From NCBI GenBank assembly GCA_028687995.1, contig JAQTZA010000018.1, positions 1 to 54,191 on the forward strand: a stretch of 54,191 nucleotides of DNA, given 5' to 3'. Below, in pieces: positions 34,569 to 44,190 of this stretch; positions within the stretch are counted from its first letter, which is position 1; each line of letters begins with the position of its first letter. Source of the stretch: Bacteroidales bacterium. Lineage in GTDB: Bacteria; Bacteroidota; Bacteroidia; Bacteroidales; UBA7332. A program made the translations under genes and the position numbers. The notes below the pieces were generated by a model. It saw only the letters and a program-made list of their open reading frames with translations. It was not told the origin of the DNA and ran no database searches.

Positions 34569-36428
34569 ATGAAAAAGAATCTGATGTTATTGCTGACTAT
34601 TCTATGGAGTGTCTCAGCTTTTTCTGTAGAGTTTTTCGTTATAGACCAAGTGAGATATCGCACAATAACCGATTCTACTGTGATGACAGGATGGGACGAT
34701 AATCATACTTCTTTTGTTACAGCAGAGCGATTCGATATACCTTCAAGCGTTACTTACAATAATCGGGTTTATAAGGTCACTCATATTGGGCAATATTCAT
34801 TTTCATACAGTCCAAATCTAAAGCATTTAACTATTCCAAATACGGTTACCTATATTGGCCGATACGCATTCGATCATTGCATGTTAATGGATTCATTAAT
34901 CATACCGGATGGCGTAAGATATCTTGACGATTATTCTTTTTCGTGTTGTCATTCTCTTTCGCAACTTTCGATAGGAAAAACGATTGAATCGATTGGACAA
35001 TACGCCTTTACATTGACAAATATTAAAGACCTGATTTTACCATCATCCATTAAAAGTTTTGGTAATTACGCATTTTATGATTGTAGAAATCTATCAACAG
35101 TCACTTTTGAAAATAATATACCTGCTATTTCGGGATATATGTTTGCAAAATGTCTGAATCTGAAAAGTTGCGCAATTCCTTCTTCCATTAAGAAAATAGG
35201 AGGCTACGCTTTCTCAGACTGTACGGGATTATCCAGTTTCGAGATACCTGCAACTGTTGATTCTATTGGTGCGGCAACGTTCAAAGGGTGTACCAATCTT
35301 AGTGCTGTTAAATTTAATGCAGGAATTAAATTTATTCCAAATGAAGCATTTTCTGGTTGTTCAGTTTTGTCGCAAGTAACATTTCCCAGTACATTGACAC
35401 AAATTGGAGAACAAGCATTTGGTGATTGTATTACTTTAGATAATTTAAATCTACCTTCTTCTTTAGAAATCATTGGTAATTTTTCTTTTTATAATTGTCG
35501 AAATCTTTCAGCCTTAAATCTGCCAAGTTCACTTGACTCAATAGGCTTTGGTAGTTTTGAAAGTTGTGTAAAAATGCAAACGATTACAATTCCTCAATCA
35601 GTCCAACATATAGATAATAATCCTTTTATTGAGTGTGATTATCTTAAAGATATTTTCGTTGATCCGAATAGTAATTATTTTACATCTATTGATGGTGTGC
35701 TTTATGATAAGAATATAAAGTCTATAGTTAGTTATCCAAATGGAAAGACTGAAACTATATTTCAACTACCGACCTCCGTGCATCGTATTAGGGAATATGC
35801 CTTTTCCAGTTCTCTGAATTTAAACAGGATTATAATTCCAGATTCAGTGACTACAATAGGTTATGGTGCTTTTGCAAAATGTGCGAATTTACAAACAATG
35901 AGAATAACTTCACCTGTCAAAAGACTTGAATGGTTCACTTTTGAATATTGTGACAATCTTAAATCCATTTATTTGCCTAGTACATTGGAGTATGTCTCAA
36001 ATTACTGTTTTAACTATTGTGGACAGCTCGATTCAATATTCTTAAATTGCAATAAACCTCCCTATTTATATAATTTCGACGATTCCTTTAAACGTGTAAA
36101 TCCCTACATTTGTAAATTGTACGTTCCAATTGGCTCGAAGTTCAATTACTATAATGATTATAATTGGTCAAGGTTTTATAACATTTTCGAAAAAGATATG
36201 ACGGCATCAATTACTGATAAACAAATTAATACTATCAAAGCATATCGAATTTCTGACAAAAATATTCTCGTAGAAGGTTTGAATGAAGGAGAAGAGTTTC
36301 AGATTTTAGATTTAACTGGAAAGATTGTATTTCAAGGAAAATCAGTAAACACACAGAATATAATTCCTTTAAAAAGAAATGGAAGTTATCTGATAAACAC
36401 AAAGAGAGAGAGGATTAAAGTATTTTGA
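34569..36428 (+). CDS. Secreted BspA-like leucine-rich repeat protein
   Basis: A 619-residue exported protein: signal peptide (MKKNLMLLLTILWSVSAFS), then about 18 LRR_5-type repeats of the Treponema/BspA kind (pattern I.SYAFxxCxxLxxLxIPxSVxxIGxYAF, for example IGGYAFSDCTGLSSFEIPATV in pieces). The C-terminal 70 residues (AYRISDKNILVEGLNEGEEFQILDLTGKIVFQG) resemble a type IX sorting domain. BspA-like proteins mediate adhesion or protein binding. The start at 34569 gives the signal peptide; the longer frame starting at 34518 overlaps the carbonic anhydrase end. Confidence 0.85.
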   Translation: MKKNLMLLLTILWSVSAFSVEFFVIDQVRYRTITDSTVMTGWDDNHTSFVTAERFDIPSSVTYNNRVYKVTHIGQYSFSYSPNLKHLTIPNTVTYIGRYAFDHCMLMDSLIIPDGVRYLDDYSFSCCHSLSQLSIGKTIESIGQYAFTLTNIKDLILPSSIKSFGNYAFYDCRNLSTVTFENNIPAISGYMFAKCLNLKSCAIPSSIKKIGGYAFSDCTGLSSFEIPATVDSIGAATFKGCTNLSAVKFNAGIKFIPNEAFSGCSVLSQVTFPSTLTQIGEQAFGDCITLDNLNLPSSLEIIGNFSFYNCRNLSALNLPSSLDSIGFGSFESCVKMQTITIPQSVQHIDNNPFIECDYLKDIFVDPNSNYFTSIDGVLYDKNIKSIVSYPNGKTETIFQLPTSVHRIREYAFSSSLNLNRIIIPDSVTTIGYGAFAKCANLQTMRITSPVKRLEWFTFEYCDNLKSIYLPSTLEYVSNYCFNYCGQLDSIFLNCNKPPYLYNFDDSFKRVNPYICKLYVPIGSKFNYYNDYNWSRFYNIFEKDMTASITDKQINTIKAYRISDKNILVEGLNEGEEFQILDLTGKIVFQGKSVNTQNIIPLKRNGSYLINTKRERIKVF

Positions 36429-36485
36429 AATTATATTTTGCAAACTGATTTCTCGAAATTATATTTAGTACAAGTCCAAAAATAA

Positions 36486-38306
36486 ATGAAACAACGCATC
36501 CTCTTCATCCTCAAATATTATCTCTTTTTTGTAGCCGTTTTTGTGTTTCAAAAACCCGTATTTATGTTGTATCACCACAAACCAGAAGTGGGTATTGGGG
36601 ATGCATTGGCAGTAATATGGAGCGGATTAGCGATGGATATGACAACGGCAGGATATATGACGATATTGCCACTCCTATTCGTTTGGATTGCGATGTGGGT
36701 GCGAGGTGGTTGGATAAATAAACTCCTACGAATTTATTCGGGAACAATTCTTTCATTGATTGTGTTGATACTTGTTTCAGATATTATACTCTTTGAATAT
36801 TGGGGTTCTCACATCGACAATACAGCTCTTTTTTACCTGAGATCTCCTGTAGATGCGGCTGCTAGTGTTTCGTATGGTTTGATTTTTGCAGAAATATTTA
36901 TGGTGACTTTAATCTCCATAATTCTCTCCATTTTACTCCGAAAATTTGTTTTTAAGCATTCTGTCTCTTCATTATCCAACCTGAATAAGGTAAAACAATC
37001 GATCGGATTTCTTCTATTGACGGTTGTTTTGGCAATTACCATTCGTGGAGGAATTGGGGTTTCGACGATGAACGTTGGTCGCGCCTATTTCAGTGGAAAT
37101 ATGTTCCTGAATCAATCTGCTATCAATCCAGCATTCAACCTATTTTACTCGCTCACCCATCAGGATAAAGAGGATATTCACTATAATTTCATGAATGACA
37201 AAGAAGCCAATGTGGCCTTCAACACGCTCAAAGAAGATTCTACCGATACCGAATTTCCACATTTACTGAATACAACTCGACCGAATATTATTCTGATTGT
37301 GTTGGAGAGCTTCTCTGCCAAAATCATCGCGCCGTTGGGCGGATTGCCCGATGTAACGCCAAATATCAACCGATTGAGCAACGAAGGTATTTTCTTTACT
37401 AATTTCAAGGCAAACAGCTTCCGTACTGATCGCGGATTAATCTCACTGTTGAGCGGAACGCCATCGCTGCCCACCACTCCGTTGATGAAATTTCCTTCTA
37501 AACTGAATCATCTACCGTCTATTTCAGGTAGTTTGAAACAGCAGGGTTACGACCTCAGTATGCTTTATGGCGGCGATATTAACTTTGCCAATATGCGTCA
37601 ATATTTCGTCTGTTCGGGTTTCGAAAACATTGCTTCGGAGGAGAATTTCTCCATCACCGACCGACTGACAAAATGGGGAGCACCCGATCACATTACTTTT
37701 CCTTACCTATTCAAATCGATTTGCAATCAGCAGAAACAGCCGTTTATGAAGATGTTTTTGACGCTCAGCAGTCACGAGCCGTTCGATGTGCCTACGCGTA
37801 AGTTCAATGAGCCATATCTCAATGCAACGCACTACACCGATTCATGTCTTGGGCATTTTATCGATCAACTGAAGAAACTTCCTGTTTGGAAAAATACATT
37901 AGTGATTTTGATACCCGACCATAGCGTTTTGTTCCCCAAAACGATGCAAAATCAAGATCCAGAGCGCTACCAAATTCCGATGCTTTGGCTTGGTGGAGCG
38001 ATTCGTCAACCGATGAAAATCGATACACTGGCTGCCCAATCTGACTTAGCAGCTACACTACTTGCACAAATGGATGTGTCGGCAAAAGTATTCACATTCA
38101 GTCGAAACTTTCTAAAGAAATCTACCCCAAAATGTGCCTTTTTTAGCTACATCTACGGGTTTGGTTTTCTGTCGAAAGACAATGCGTTTGTCTATGATTG
38201 CGGAGCGAATCAGACTATTTTGAAGAAAGGATTAAACGCTTCCGAAAACGAAAAAAAAGGAAAAGCTTATATTCAAACGCTATTGAAGGATTTTAACGAG
38301 AGATGA
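36486..38306 (+). CDS. LTA-synthase-like membrane phosphoglycerol transferase/sulfatase
   Basis: A 606-residue protein with five N-terminal membrane segments (residues about 9-28, 52-70, 84-103, 130-151, 172-187) and a C-terminal extracytoplasmic alkaline-phosphatase-fold domain. RPNIILIVLESFSA supplies the metal-binding Glu (E274) and NSFRTDRGLIS the nucleophile Thr (T314), as in LtaS and OpgB-type enzymes; later PDHSVLF gives Asp and His ligands. Gram-negative members transfer phosphoglycerol or phosphoethanolamine to envelope glycans or lipids. It is not a glycosaminoglycan sulfatase since the formylglycine motif is absent. Confidence 0.9.
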   Translation: MKQRILFILKYYLFFVAVFVFQKPVFMLYHHKPEVGIGDALAVIWSGLAMDMTTAGYMTILPLLFVWIAMWVRGGWINKLLRIYSGTILSLIVLILVSDIILFEYWGSHIDNTALFYLRSPVDAAASVSYGLIFAEIFMVTLISIILSILLRKFVFKHSVSSLSNLNKVKQSIGFLLLTVVLAITIRGGIGVSTMNVGRAYFSGNMFLNQSAINPAFNLFYSLTHQDKEDIHYNFMNDKEANVAFNTLKEDSTDTEFPHLLNTTRPNIILIVLESFSAKIIAPLGGLPDVTPNINRLSNEGIFFTNFKANSFRTDRGLISLLSGTPSLPTTPLMKFPSKLNHLPSISGSLKQQGYDLSMLYGGDINFANMRQYFVCSGFENIASEENFSITDRLTKWGAPDHITFPYLFKSICNQQKQPFMKMFLTLSSHEPFDVPTRKFNEPYLNATHYTDSCLGHFIDQLKKLPVWKNTLVILIPDHSVLFPKTMQNQDPERYQIPMLWLGGAIRQPMKIDTLAAQSDLAATLLAQMDVSAKVFTFSRNFLKKSTPKCAFFSYIYGFGFLSKDNAFVYDCGANQTILKKGLNASENEKKGKAYIQTLLKDFNER

Positions 38307-38335
38307 CCTCACCCTAGCCCTCTCCAAAGGTGAGG
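38307..38335. repeat. REP-like hairpin
   Basis: CCTCACC (38307-38313) pairs with GGTGAGG (38329-38335), enclosing CTAGCCCTCTCCAAA. It begins immediately after the stop codon of the LTA-synthase-like gene. The composition resembles the REP-like units near 33.9-34.0 kb. Downstream, 38428-38470 has degenerate repeats of TTAACTCC. Confidence 0.6.
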
Positions 38336-38477
38336 GAATTTACGCTGATTTTCATTTCAAAAACAATATCTTTGCAAATTCAAGGGATTGATGGGATGAC
38401 GGAATGAGGGATTGACTACAACCCTGTATTCTTAACTCCCTTTAACTCCCCATAACTCCTTTAACTTCTTACATAAA

Positions 38478-39431
38478 ATGAGACATTTCACAAACGTAAA
38501 AGATCTTGGCGACCTCAAACAAGCAGTAGCAGAGGCGCTGGAGGTAAAAGCCAACCGCTATAACTACCAACATTTGGGTCAAAACAAGACAATGTTGCTG
38601 ATTTTCTTCAACTCTAGTCTGCGCACTCGCCTAAGTACCCAAAAGGCGGCGATGAACCTCGGCATGAACACCATGGTACTCGACATCACGCAAGGTGCTT
38701 GGAAACTCGAAACCGAGCGAGGCGTAGTGATGGACGGCGACAAACCGGAGCACTTATTCGAAGCCGTGCCTGTAATGGGTTGCTATTGCGATGTAATCGG
38801 TGTGCGTGCGTTTGCCCGTTTCGAAAACAAAGAGGAAGATTACAACGAAATGATTCTCAACCAATTCATCCAGCTCTCCGGCAAACCCGTGGTGAGTATG
38901 GAGGCTTGCACCGGTCACCCGTTGCAGAGCTTTGCCGACCTGATTACCATCGAAGAGTACAAATCCAAAGAGCGCCCCAAAGTGGTATTGACTTGGGCAC
39001 CGCATCCACGCGCTTTGCCGCAAGCTGTGCCTAATTCGTTTGCCGATTTTATGAACGAGACGGATTACGATTTCGTCATCACACACCCCGAAGGCTACGA
39101 GCTCGACCCACGCTTTGTGAGAGGAGCTAAAGTAGAATACGACCAGAAAAAAGCATTTGAAGGAGCCGATTTCATTTACGCCAAAAACTGGGCTGCTTTC
39201 ACCGACCCCAATTACGGACAAATTCTCTCAAAAGACCGCAATTGGACTGTCGGCGTGGAGCAAATGGCGCTGACCAACGATGCTCACTTTATGCACTGCT
39301 TGCCCGTTCGTCGCAATATGATTGTGACCGACGATGTGATCGAAGGCCCACGCTCCATCGTCATTCCCGAAGCTGCCAATCGTGAGATTTCTGCTCAGGT
39401 GGTGATTAAAAGGATTTTGGAAGGGATTTAG
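38478..39431 (+). CDS. argF': N-succinylornithine carbamoyltransferase (argF')
   Basis: A 317-residue carbamoyltransferase acting in arginine synthesis. The carbamoyl-phosphate motif SSLRTR (46-51), the HPLQSFADL motif and HCLPVRR are all present. In this family a single residue separates acetylornithine-specific enzymes (Glu92 in Xanthomonas) from succinylornithine-specific ones (Pro90 in Bacteroides fragilis); here residue 90 is Pro (GDKPEH), so N-succinyl-L-ornithine is the expected substrate. It stands alone between a REP-like spacer and a strong terminator; no other arg gene is within the window. Confidence 0.92.
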   Translation: MRHFTNVKDLGDLKQAVAEALEVKANRYNYQHLGQNKTMLLIFFNSSLRTRLSTQKAAMNLGMNTMVLDITQGAWKLETERGVVMDGDKPEHLFEAVPVMGCYCDVIGVRAFARFENKEEDYNEMILNQFIQLSGKPVVSMEACTGHPLQSFADLITIEEYKSKERPKVVLTWAPHPRALPQAVPNSFADFMNETDYDFVITHPEGYELDPRFVRGAKVEYDQKKAFEGADFIYAKNWAAFTDPNYGQILSKDRNWTVGVEQMALTNDAHFMHCLPVRRNMIVTDDVIEGPRSIVIPEAANREISAQVVIKRILEGI

Positions 39432-39449
39432 AAAATACACCAAAAAGAT

Positions 39450-39491
39450 AAGAGCCGCAAAGATGAATACATTCTCATCTTTGCGGCTCTT
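39450..39491. terminator. Bidirectional terminator between argF' and the TauE/SafE gene
   Basis: A 17-bp perfect stem (AAGAGCCGCAAAGATGA with its complement) around the loop ATACATTC, 18 bp after the argF' stop and 40 bp after the convergent permease stop. Confidence 0.85.
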
Positions 39492-39531
39492 TGCGAAATA
39501 CTCAGCGTCCTTTGCGGTTAAAACAACTCGT

Positions 39532-40320
39532 TTAAAGATATTTCACCACCATGTACGCAGCCACCCCCACCAAGAAAACGGCATAAACTTTTTTGAATGA
39601 AGCTGCAGGAATATTCAGAGCCAATTTAGAGCCAAAGAAAACACCGACTACGATTCCGAGAGCCATCAGAGACGCATAAAGCAAGTTGAGATGTCCTTGC
39701 TCGGCATACACAATTACACTCGGTAACCCAACGGGCAGTTGCAGTGCAGCAAGAGATGTCGCCATAGCCGCTTTGGTATCGTATCGGAAGAATTTTATTA
39801 GCATCGGCACAATCACCAATCCACCGCCTTTGCCAAACATTCCGGCAATCACACCAGCTAAAATGCCAACTGCTATATAAATCCAAAAGGAACGTTCTAT
39901 TTTTTCACCGTCTTCTTTTATGTGTGCTTGTACGGTTTTGTTTGTGTATTTTGCAATCAATTTCGGGATATTGAGATAGCCCACTGCCACATACAGCAAG
40001 AATGCAGCATATAGTTTTGCCAAAAGACTGACATCAATAGAGACTGCGATTTCTGCACCGCCAAGCGACCCGCCAAACAATCCAACGGAAAGCCAAAGCG
40101 AGTGTTTCAGGTTAATTAGTCCAGCTTTGTAGTAGTTGATAACACCCAGCACGCCGACAGGCAGAAGCATTGCAGCCAGAGAAGTCGCATTTGCGTCGAG
40201 CATTCCCATTCCAAAAAACGCAATCAATGTAGGCACCATTACGATGCCACCACCCACGCCAAACAACCCTGACATTACACCAGCTAGTAATCCGACGATG
40301 AATATACCGTATTCCATCAT
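39532..40320 (-). CDS. TauE/SafE family anion permease
   Basis: A 262-residue inner-membrane protein with seven or eight membrane helices in two homologous halves. The halves carry the paired motifs GLFGVGGGIVMVPTL (residues about 19-33) and GMFGKGGGLVIVPML, which are signatures of this family; its members export sulfite, sulfoacetate or related organosulfur anions. The gene starts 11 bp after the methyltransferase stop, in line with an lptB-methyltransferase-permease operon. A second start codon (MMEYG) follows at once. Confidence 0.9.
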   Translation of the reverse strand: MMEYGIFIVGLLAGVMSGLFGVGGGIVMVPTLIAFFGMGMLDANATSLAAMLLPVGVLGVINYYKAGLINLKHSLWLSVGLFGGSLGGAEIAVSIDVSLLAKLYAAFLLYVAVGYLNIPKLIAKYTNKTVQAHIKEDGEKIERSFWIYIAVGILAGVIAGMFGKGGGLVIVPMLIKFFRYDTKAAMATSLAALQLPVGLPSVIVYAEQGHLNLLYASLMALGIVVGVFFGSKLALNIPAASFKKVYAVFLVGVAAYMVVKYL

Positions 40321-40331
40321 TTTCCCCTTGA

Positions 40332-40931
40332 TTAAATTGCTTTAAGTCTAGCTAAAAGCGTAAACGGCCAAAGAAGAGTTGTCTCCTCAACTTCCCAACC
40401 CGACTGCGCAGCCATTTCAACCAATTGCTGTTTTGAAAAAGATTGCGTTTTCACACCGTGGCTGCGGTGATAATATTGATAAAGCCGAATTAAAATAGTA
40501 GAGGGCGGTAAAAGAATTCCCGCAGGAGATCCATTTTCTACTTGATTTCTGGCATTTTGCATGAATGCAATAGGATCGTCAACAAATTCCAAAACACCGG
40601 CCATCAATATGGCATCCACTTTTTGAGGAGATTGAAACGAAGAAGCATCAGCTACGATGCCCGAAATTTGAGGATGATTGATTTGAGCTATCATTTCAGG
40701 AACTTGATCTACTGCAATGGAGTGTGTTGCTCCCAATCGAATGGCCAGTCGACTATACATACCCACTCCTGATCCTAAGTCTAAAACAGATTTTCCTGCA
40801 AAATAATTTTGTAGAAGCTTCGACATGGCGCGTTGCTCACGTCTGCGAATAACTCCGAGAAATCCACGATTGCAAATCTCATCGTAATTGGATGCTTGTT
40901 GTGAGAAATGTGCGATGACCGAATTATCCAT
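40332..40931 (-). CDS. Class I SAM-dependent methyltransferase
   Basis: A 199-residue methyltransferase. SAM-binding motif I is VLDLGSGVGMY (residues about 49-59), motif II/III region AVDQVPEM and the aspartate-containing VDAILMAGVLEFVDDP, similar to UbiE/MenG-like small-molecule methyltransferases. Substrate is unknown. It lies between lptB (17 bp upstream) and the TauE/SafE gene. Confidence 0.85.
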   Translation of the reverse strand: MDNSVIAHFSQQASNYDEICNRGFLGVIRRREQRAMSKLLQNYFAGKSVLDLGSGVGMYSRLAIRLGATHSIAVDQVPEMIAQINHPQISGIVADASSFQSPQKVDAILMAGVLEFVDDPIAFMQNARNQVENGSPAGILLPPSTILIRLYQYYHRSHGVKTQSFSKQQLVEMAAQSGWEVEETTLLWPFTLLARLKAI

Positions 40932-40948
40932 GTAGATTTTATTATTGC

Positions 40949-41704
40949 TTAAAACACTTTTCGTCTGAGTTCGAACTGTTTTCCCAGATATTTCTCGCGA
41001 ACAATCGGGTTTTCTGCCAGCTCTTCGGCTGTGCCTTGAAAAAGAATTTGACCTTCGAAAAGCAGATATGCCCGATCGGTGATATTTAGCGTCTCTTGCG
41101 CATTGTGGTCTGTAATGAGGATGCCAATATTTTTATCTTTCAGCTTGGCTACAATCGACTGAATATCCTCTACAGCAATGGGGTCAACTCCAGCAAAAGG
41201 CTCGTCGAGCATAATGAATTTGGGATCGATAGCAAGGCAACGGGCGATTTCGGTTCTGCGTCGCTCTCCTCCAGAAAGTCTGTCTCCTAGATTTTTGCGT
41301 ACTTTCTGCAATCGGAATTCTGCAATCAGACTCTCCAATTTGTCTTTTTGATATTCAACGCTTTTGCCTGTCATTTGAAGAATGGAAAGAATATTATCTT
41401 CTACTGTCATCTTTCGGAAAACAGATGCCTCTTGAGCAAGATATCCAATACCACATTGCGCTCGTTTATAAACAGGATAATTGGTAATATCAACTTCGTT
41501 CAGGAAAATCTTTCCTTCGTTGGGCGTTATTAAACCAACCGACATATAGAATGTAGTGGTTTTGCCTGCACCATTAGGTCCCATTAACCCTACGATTTCA
41601 CCCTGTTTCACATTGATGGAAACGTGGTTCACTACGGTGCGATTTTTATATTTCTTTACAAGGTTTTCCGTGCGGAGCACCATTTGTTCATCGGCCATTG
41701 TCAA
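40949..41704 (-). CDS. lptB: LPS export ATPase LptB
   Basis: A 251-residue ABC ATPase. Walker [10 protein letters not shown] (residues about 40-48), signature [15 protein letters not shown], Walker [15 protein letters not shown] and the H-loop [10 protein letters not shown] are all intact, and the [22 protein letters not shown] stretch is characteristic of LptB. It powers lipopolysaccharide extraction from the inner membrane together with LptF/LptG (not in this window). Several Met codons lie near the start (M1, M3, M8), so the exact N-terminus is uncertain. Confidence 0.94.
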   Translation of the reverse strand: MTMADEQMVLRTENLVKKYKNRTVVNHVSINVKQGEIVGLMGPNGAGKTTTFYMSVGLITPNEGKIFLNEVDITNYPVYKRAQCGIGYLAQEASVFRKMTVEDNILSILQMTGKSVEYQKDKLESLIAEFRLQKVRKNLGDRLSGGERRRTEIARCLAIDPKFIMLDEPFAGVDPIAVEDIQSIVAKLKDKNIGILITDHNAQETLNITDRAYLLFEGQILFQGTAEELAENPIVREKYLGKQFELRRKVF

Positions 41705-41720
41705 AATCTTTTATTGGAGA

Positions 41721-41757
41721 CAAAAGTAAAGAAAAAGAAAAAAATAACCTAACTTTG
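41721..41757. promoter_or_regulatory. Divergent promoter elements of lptB and mlaE-like genes
   Basis: On the minus strand TACTTTTG (complement of 41721-41728) points to lptB, with a leader of about 10 nt. On the plus strand TAACTTTG (41750-41757) points to the mlaE-like gene, leader about 15 nt. Both match TAnnTTTG; -33 elements are weak. Confidence 0.55.
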
Positions 41758-41778
41758 CGAGACTTCTAATGAAAGTAT

Positions 41779-42525
41779 ATGATTTTAGACGCTTTGCACC
41801 GCTTTGGTGAATATGTTTTACTCATTTATCGTACACTAACTTGGCCCGATCGTTGGAGTGTATTTGTTCGTCAAACTTTTCGTGAAATTACGAAGCTGGG
41901 GGTTGATTCTATCGGCATTGTACTCATTATTTCGCTATTTACAGGAGCGGTTATTTGTCTGCAAATGACCATGAACATCAGATCGTTATTCATCCCAGCC
42001 TATGCAGTAGGGATGTCAACTCGCGATATTCTTTTTCTCGAATTTTCCTCCACCATCATGTGTTTAATTTTAGCAGGCAAGGTTGGTTCAAACATCGCCT
42101 CAGAAATAGGAACCATGCGGGTGACAGAGCAAATTGACGCTTTGGAAATCATGGGAGTCAATTCTGCTAATTTTCTTATTTTGCCTAAGATTGTTGCATT
42201 GATGGTTTTCATCCCTGTTTTGGTTATTTTCAGTAACTTTTTCGGAATTATTGGCGGCTATATCGTAGCAACTTTTACAGATATTATCACTGTTGCCAAA
42301 TATGAATACGGCATACAAAGCTATTACAAGGAGTTCTACATCTGGTATTCCATCATCAAATCCATCGTTTTTGCATTCATTATCAGCACTGTTGCCTCCT
42401 ATTTTGGGTATTATGCCAAAGGTGGTGCGCTTCAAGTCGGTAAAGCTAGCACAAACTCTGTGGTGATAAGCAGTGTGATTATTCTATTGTTCGACGTTAT
42501 TCTTACTCATATCTTACTGCAATGA
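41779..42525 (+). CDS. mlaE: MlaE-family ABC transporter permease
   Basis: A 248-residue permease with five or six membrane segments. It has the MlaE patterns FTGAVICLQM, AGKVGSNIASEIGTMRVTEQIDALEIMGVN and AKGGALQVGKASTNSVV. In Gram-negative bacteria MlaE with MlaF keeps outer-membrane lipid asymmetry by moving phospholipids. The stop codon overlaps the start of the ATPase gene by 4 bp (ATGA). No MlaD gene follows immediately; it may be elsewhere. Confidence 0.92.
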   Translation: MILDALHRFGEYVLLIYRTLTWPDRWSVFVRQTFREITKLGVDSIGIVLIISLFTGAVICLQMTMNIRSLFIPAYAVGMSTRDILFLEFSSTIMCLILAGKVGSNIASEIGTMRVTEQIDALEIMGVNSANFLILPKIVALMVFIPVLVIFSNFFGIIGGYIVATFTDIITVAKYEYGIQSYYKEFYIWYSIIKSIVFAFIISTVASYFGYYAKGGALQVGKASTNSVVISSVIILLFDVILTHILLQ

Positions 42526-43298
42526 TAGAGGTCAAAAATATATTCAAATCTTTTGATGGCAAGCAGATTTTGAGTGACATCAATGCCGTTTTCGAAGCAG
42601 GAAAAACGAATCTGATAATCGGACAAAGTGGATCGGGCAAAACCGTTCTTGTAAAATGTATTGTTGGCCTTTTCTCGCCAGATTCAGGGCAAGTGCTCTA
42701 CAATAATCGAAATCTGCATGGGATGAAAAACAGCGAAGTGCGACTGCTTCGTAGCGAAATTGGTATGCTTTTTCAAGGTTCTGCCCTTTTCGATTCGATG
42801 AGTGTACTCGAGAATGTGATGTTTCCACTTACTATTTTCAGCAAAGAATCGACAAAAGCAAAACTCGATCGCGCCCATTTCTGTTTGGAGCGAGTTAATC
42901 TCAAAGGAGTTGACAACCTTTTGCCATCGGAAATCAGCGGTGGAATGCAAAAAAGAGTCGCCATCGCCAGAGCCATTGCGTTGAATCCCAAATACCTCAT
43001 TTGCGACGAACCTAATTCAGGTCTCGATCCAAAGACATCACTTCTCATCGATGAGTTGATTTCTGATATTACTGCCGAATACCAAATTACCACCATCATC
43101 AATACACACGATATGAACTCGGTAATGGGCATCGGCGAAAATATTATCTTTATTAATAAAGGAATCAAAGAGTGGACGGGCACGAAAGAGGGCATCTTCA
43201 ATTCGTCAAACAAAACGTTGAATGAATTCGTATTCGCATCAGACCTATTCAGAAAAGTAAAAGAGGCTGAGAACTTCGCCCAAAGCCAAGAAGGATAA
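42522..43298 (+). CDS. mlaF: MlaF-like ABC transporter ATPase
   Basis: A 258-residue ATPase coupled to the mlaE-like gene. Walker A is GQSGSGKTVLVK, the signature motif SGGMQKRVAIARAI, Walker B KYLICDEPNSGLDP and the switch His in NTHDMNSV. The signature with SGGMQKR is typical of MlaF/TtgA-type ATPases. It energises phospholipid movement in the cell envelope. The 3' end is 8 bp from the convergent nadK stop. Confidence 0.93.
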   Translation: MIEVKNIFKSFDGKQILSDINAVFEAGKTNLIIGQSGSGKTVLVKCIVGLFSPDSGQVLYNNRNLHGMKNSEVRLLRSEIGMLFQGSALFDSMSVLENVMFPLTIFSKESTKAKLDRAHFCLERVNLKGVDNLLPSEISGGMQKRVAIARAIALNPKYLICDEPNSGLDPKTSLLIDELISDITAEYQITTIINTHDMNSVMGIGENIIFINKGIKEWTGTKEGIFNSSNKTLNEFVFASDLFRKVKEAENFAQSQEG

Positions 43299-43306
43299 TT
43301 CTCAGA

Positions 43307-44185
43307 TTACTGAGGGAAAGAGCGTTTATCAACTCCCCACATCAATTTATTTCGGAGTGTATCGTAGTATGTGTGGCTAATTCGCTTTGCTACTCTGATA
43401 GGGAAATCTGCCTTCTTTATTTCGATATTACAAATTCCAACAACATGTGATCGGCCATCAAGGGCAACCTGAAATTGGTTATTTCGGCTCTCCACTTGAA
43501 GTGTGATGGTATAGTCGTCAGGTATTACCAAAGGTCGCACCGTAAGGCTATGTGGGGCAATGGGTGAAATGATAAAATTATTTGATTGAGGGGCAACTAT
43601 CGGACCACCCACACTCATAGAGTAAGCCGTCGATCCAGTAGGCGTAGCCACAATCAGCCCATCAGCCTGATAAGTATTCAGATATTGATCGTTCAACCAA
43701 GCATGAATGGTAATCATCGAGGAGCTATCTTGTTTCATTACCGCAATCTCATTTAACGCAAATGGAGAATCTCCTTGCAAATCTCCGCCAAAATCCATCC
43801 GAAGTTGTGAGCGTTCCTCTACGGTGTAATTTCCATCGAAAATTTCTGAGACAGCACCTTCCATTTCATTTTCCGAAATATCTGCCAAAAAGCCTAATCG
43901 ACCAGTATTGAACCCCAAAATGGGAATCAACTTCCGTCCAATTCGTTCTGCTACATTCAGAAATGTACCATCTCCACCAACGCTGATTGCTAAATTCGCT
44001 TCGAAATCGTCACCCTCAAACACACGAACACTGTCAATAACCGCTTCGTGTTGCTGTTTCAAAAATTCATAAAACGGTTTATCAACCGAAACTTCAGCAT
44101 TTTGCCTCTTCAACAACTCAAAAAGGCGTATCACTTGTTGCGATTTATCTGCTTGATGGCTATTTCCAAATAATACAATCTTCAT
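43307..44185 (-). CDS. nadK: NAD kinase
   Basis: A 292-residue NAD kinase that makes NADP by phosphorylation of NAD. Motifs: ISVGGDGTFLNVAE (GGDG catalytic motif), FALNEIAVMK (NE/D motif), ATPTGSTAYSMSVGGPIV and LTVRPLVIPDD. The chosen start at 44185 leaves 5 bp after the CBS-gene stop; the longer frame from 44224 would overlap that gene and lacks family similarity. Co-transcription with the CBS/ACT gene is likely. Confidence 0.95.
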   Translation of the reverse strand: MKIVLFGNSHQADKSQQVIRLFELLKRQNAEVSVDKPFYEFLKQQHEAVIDSVRVFEGDDFEANLAISVGGDGTFLNVAERIGRKLIPILGFNTGRLGFLADISENEMEGAVSEIFDGNYTVEERSQLRMDFGGDLQGDSPFALNEIAVMKQDSSSMITIHAWLNDQYLNTYQADGLIVATPTGSTAYSMSVGGPIVAPQSNNFIISPIAPHSLTVRPLVIPDDYTITLQVESRNNQFQVALDGRSHVVGICNIEIKKADFPIRVAKRISHTYYDTLRNKLMWGVDKRSFPQ

Positions 44186-44190
44186 TTTCG

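Noticed and set aside
36486..38306. Glycosaminoglycan sulfatase outside the first locus
   Set aside because: No formylglycine motif; membrane helices and Thr nucleophile place it with LTA-synthase-like proteins.
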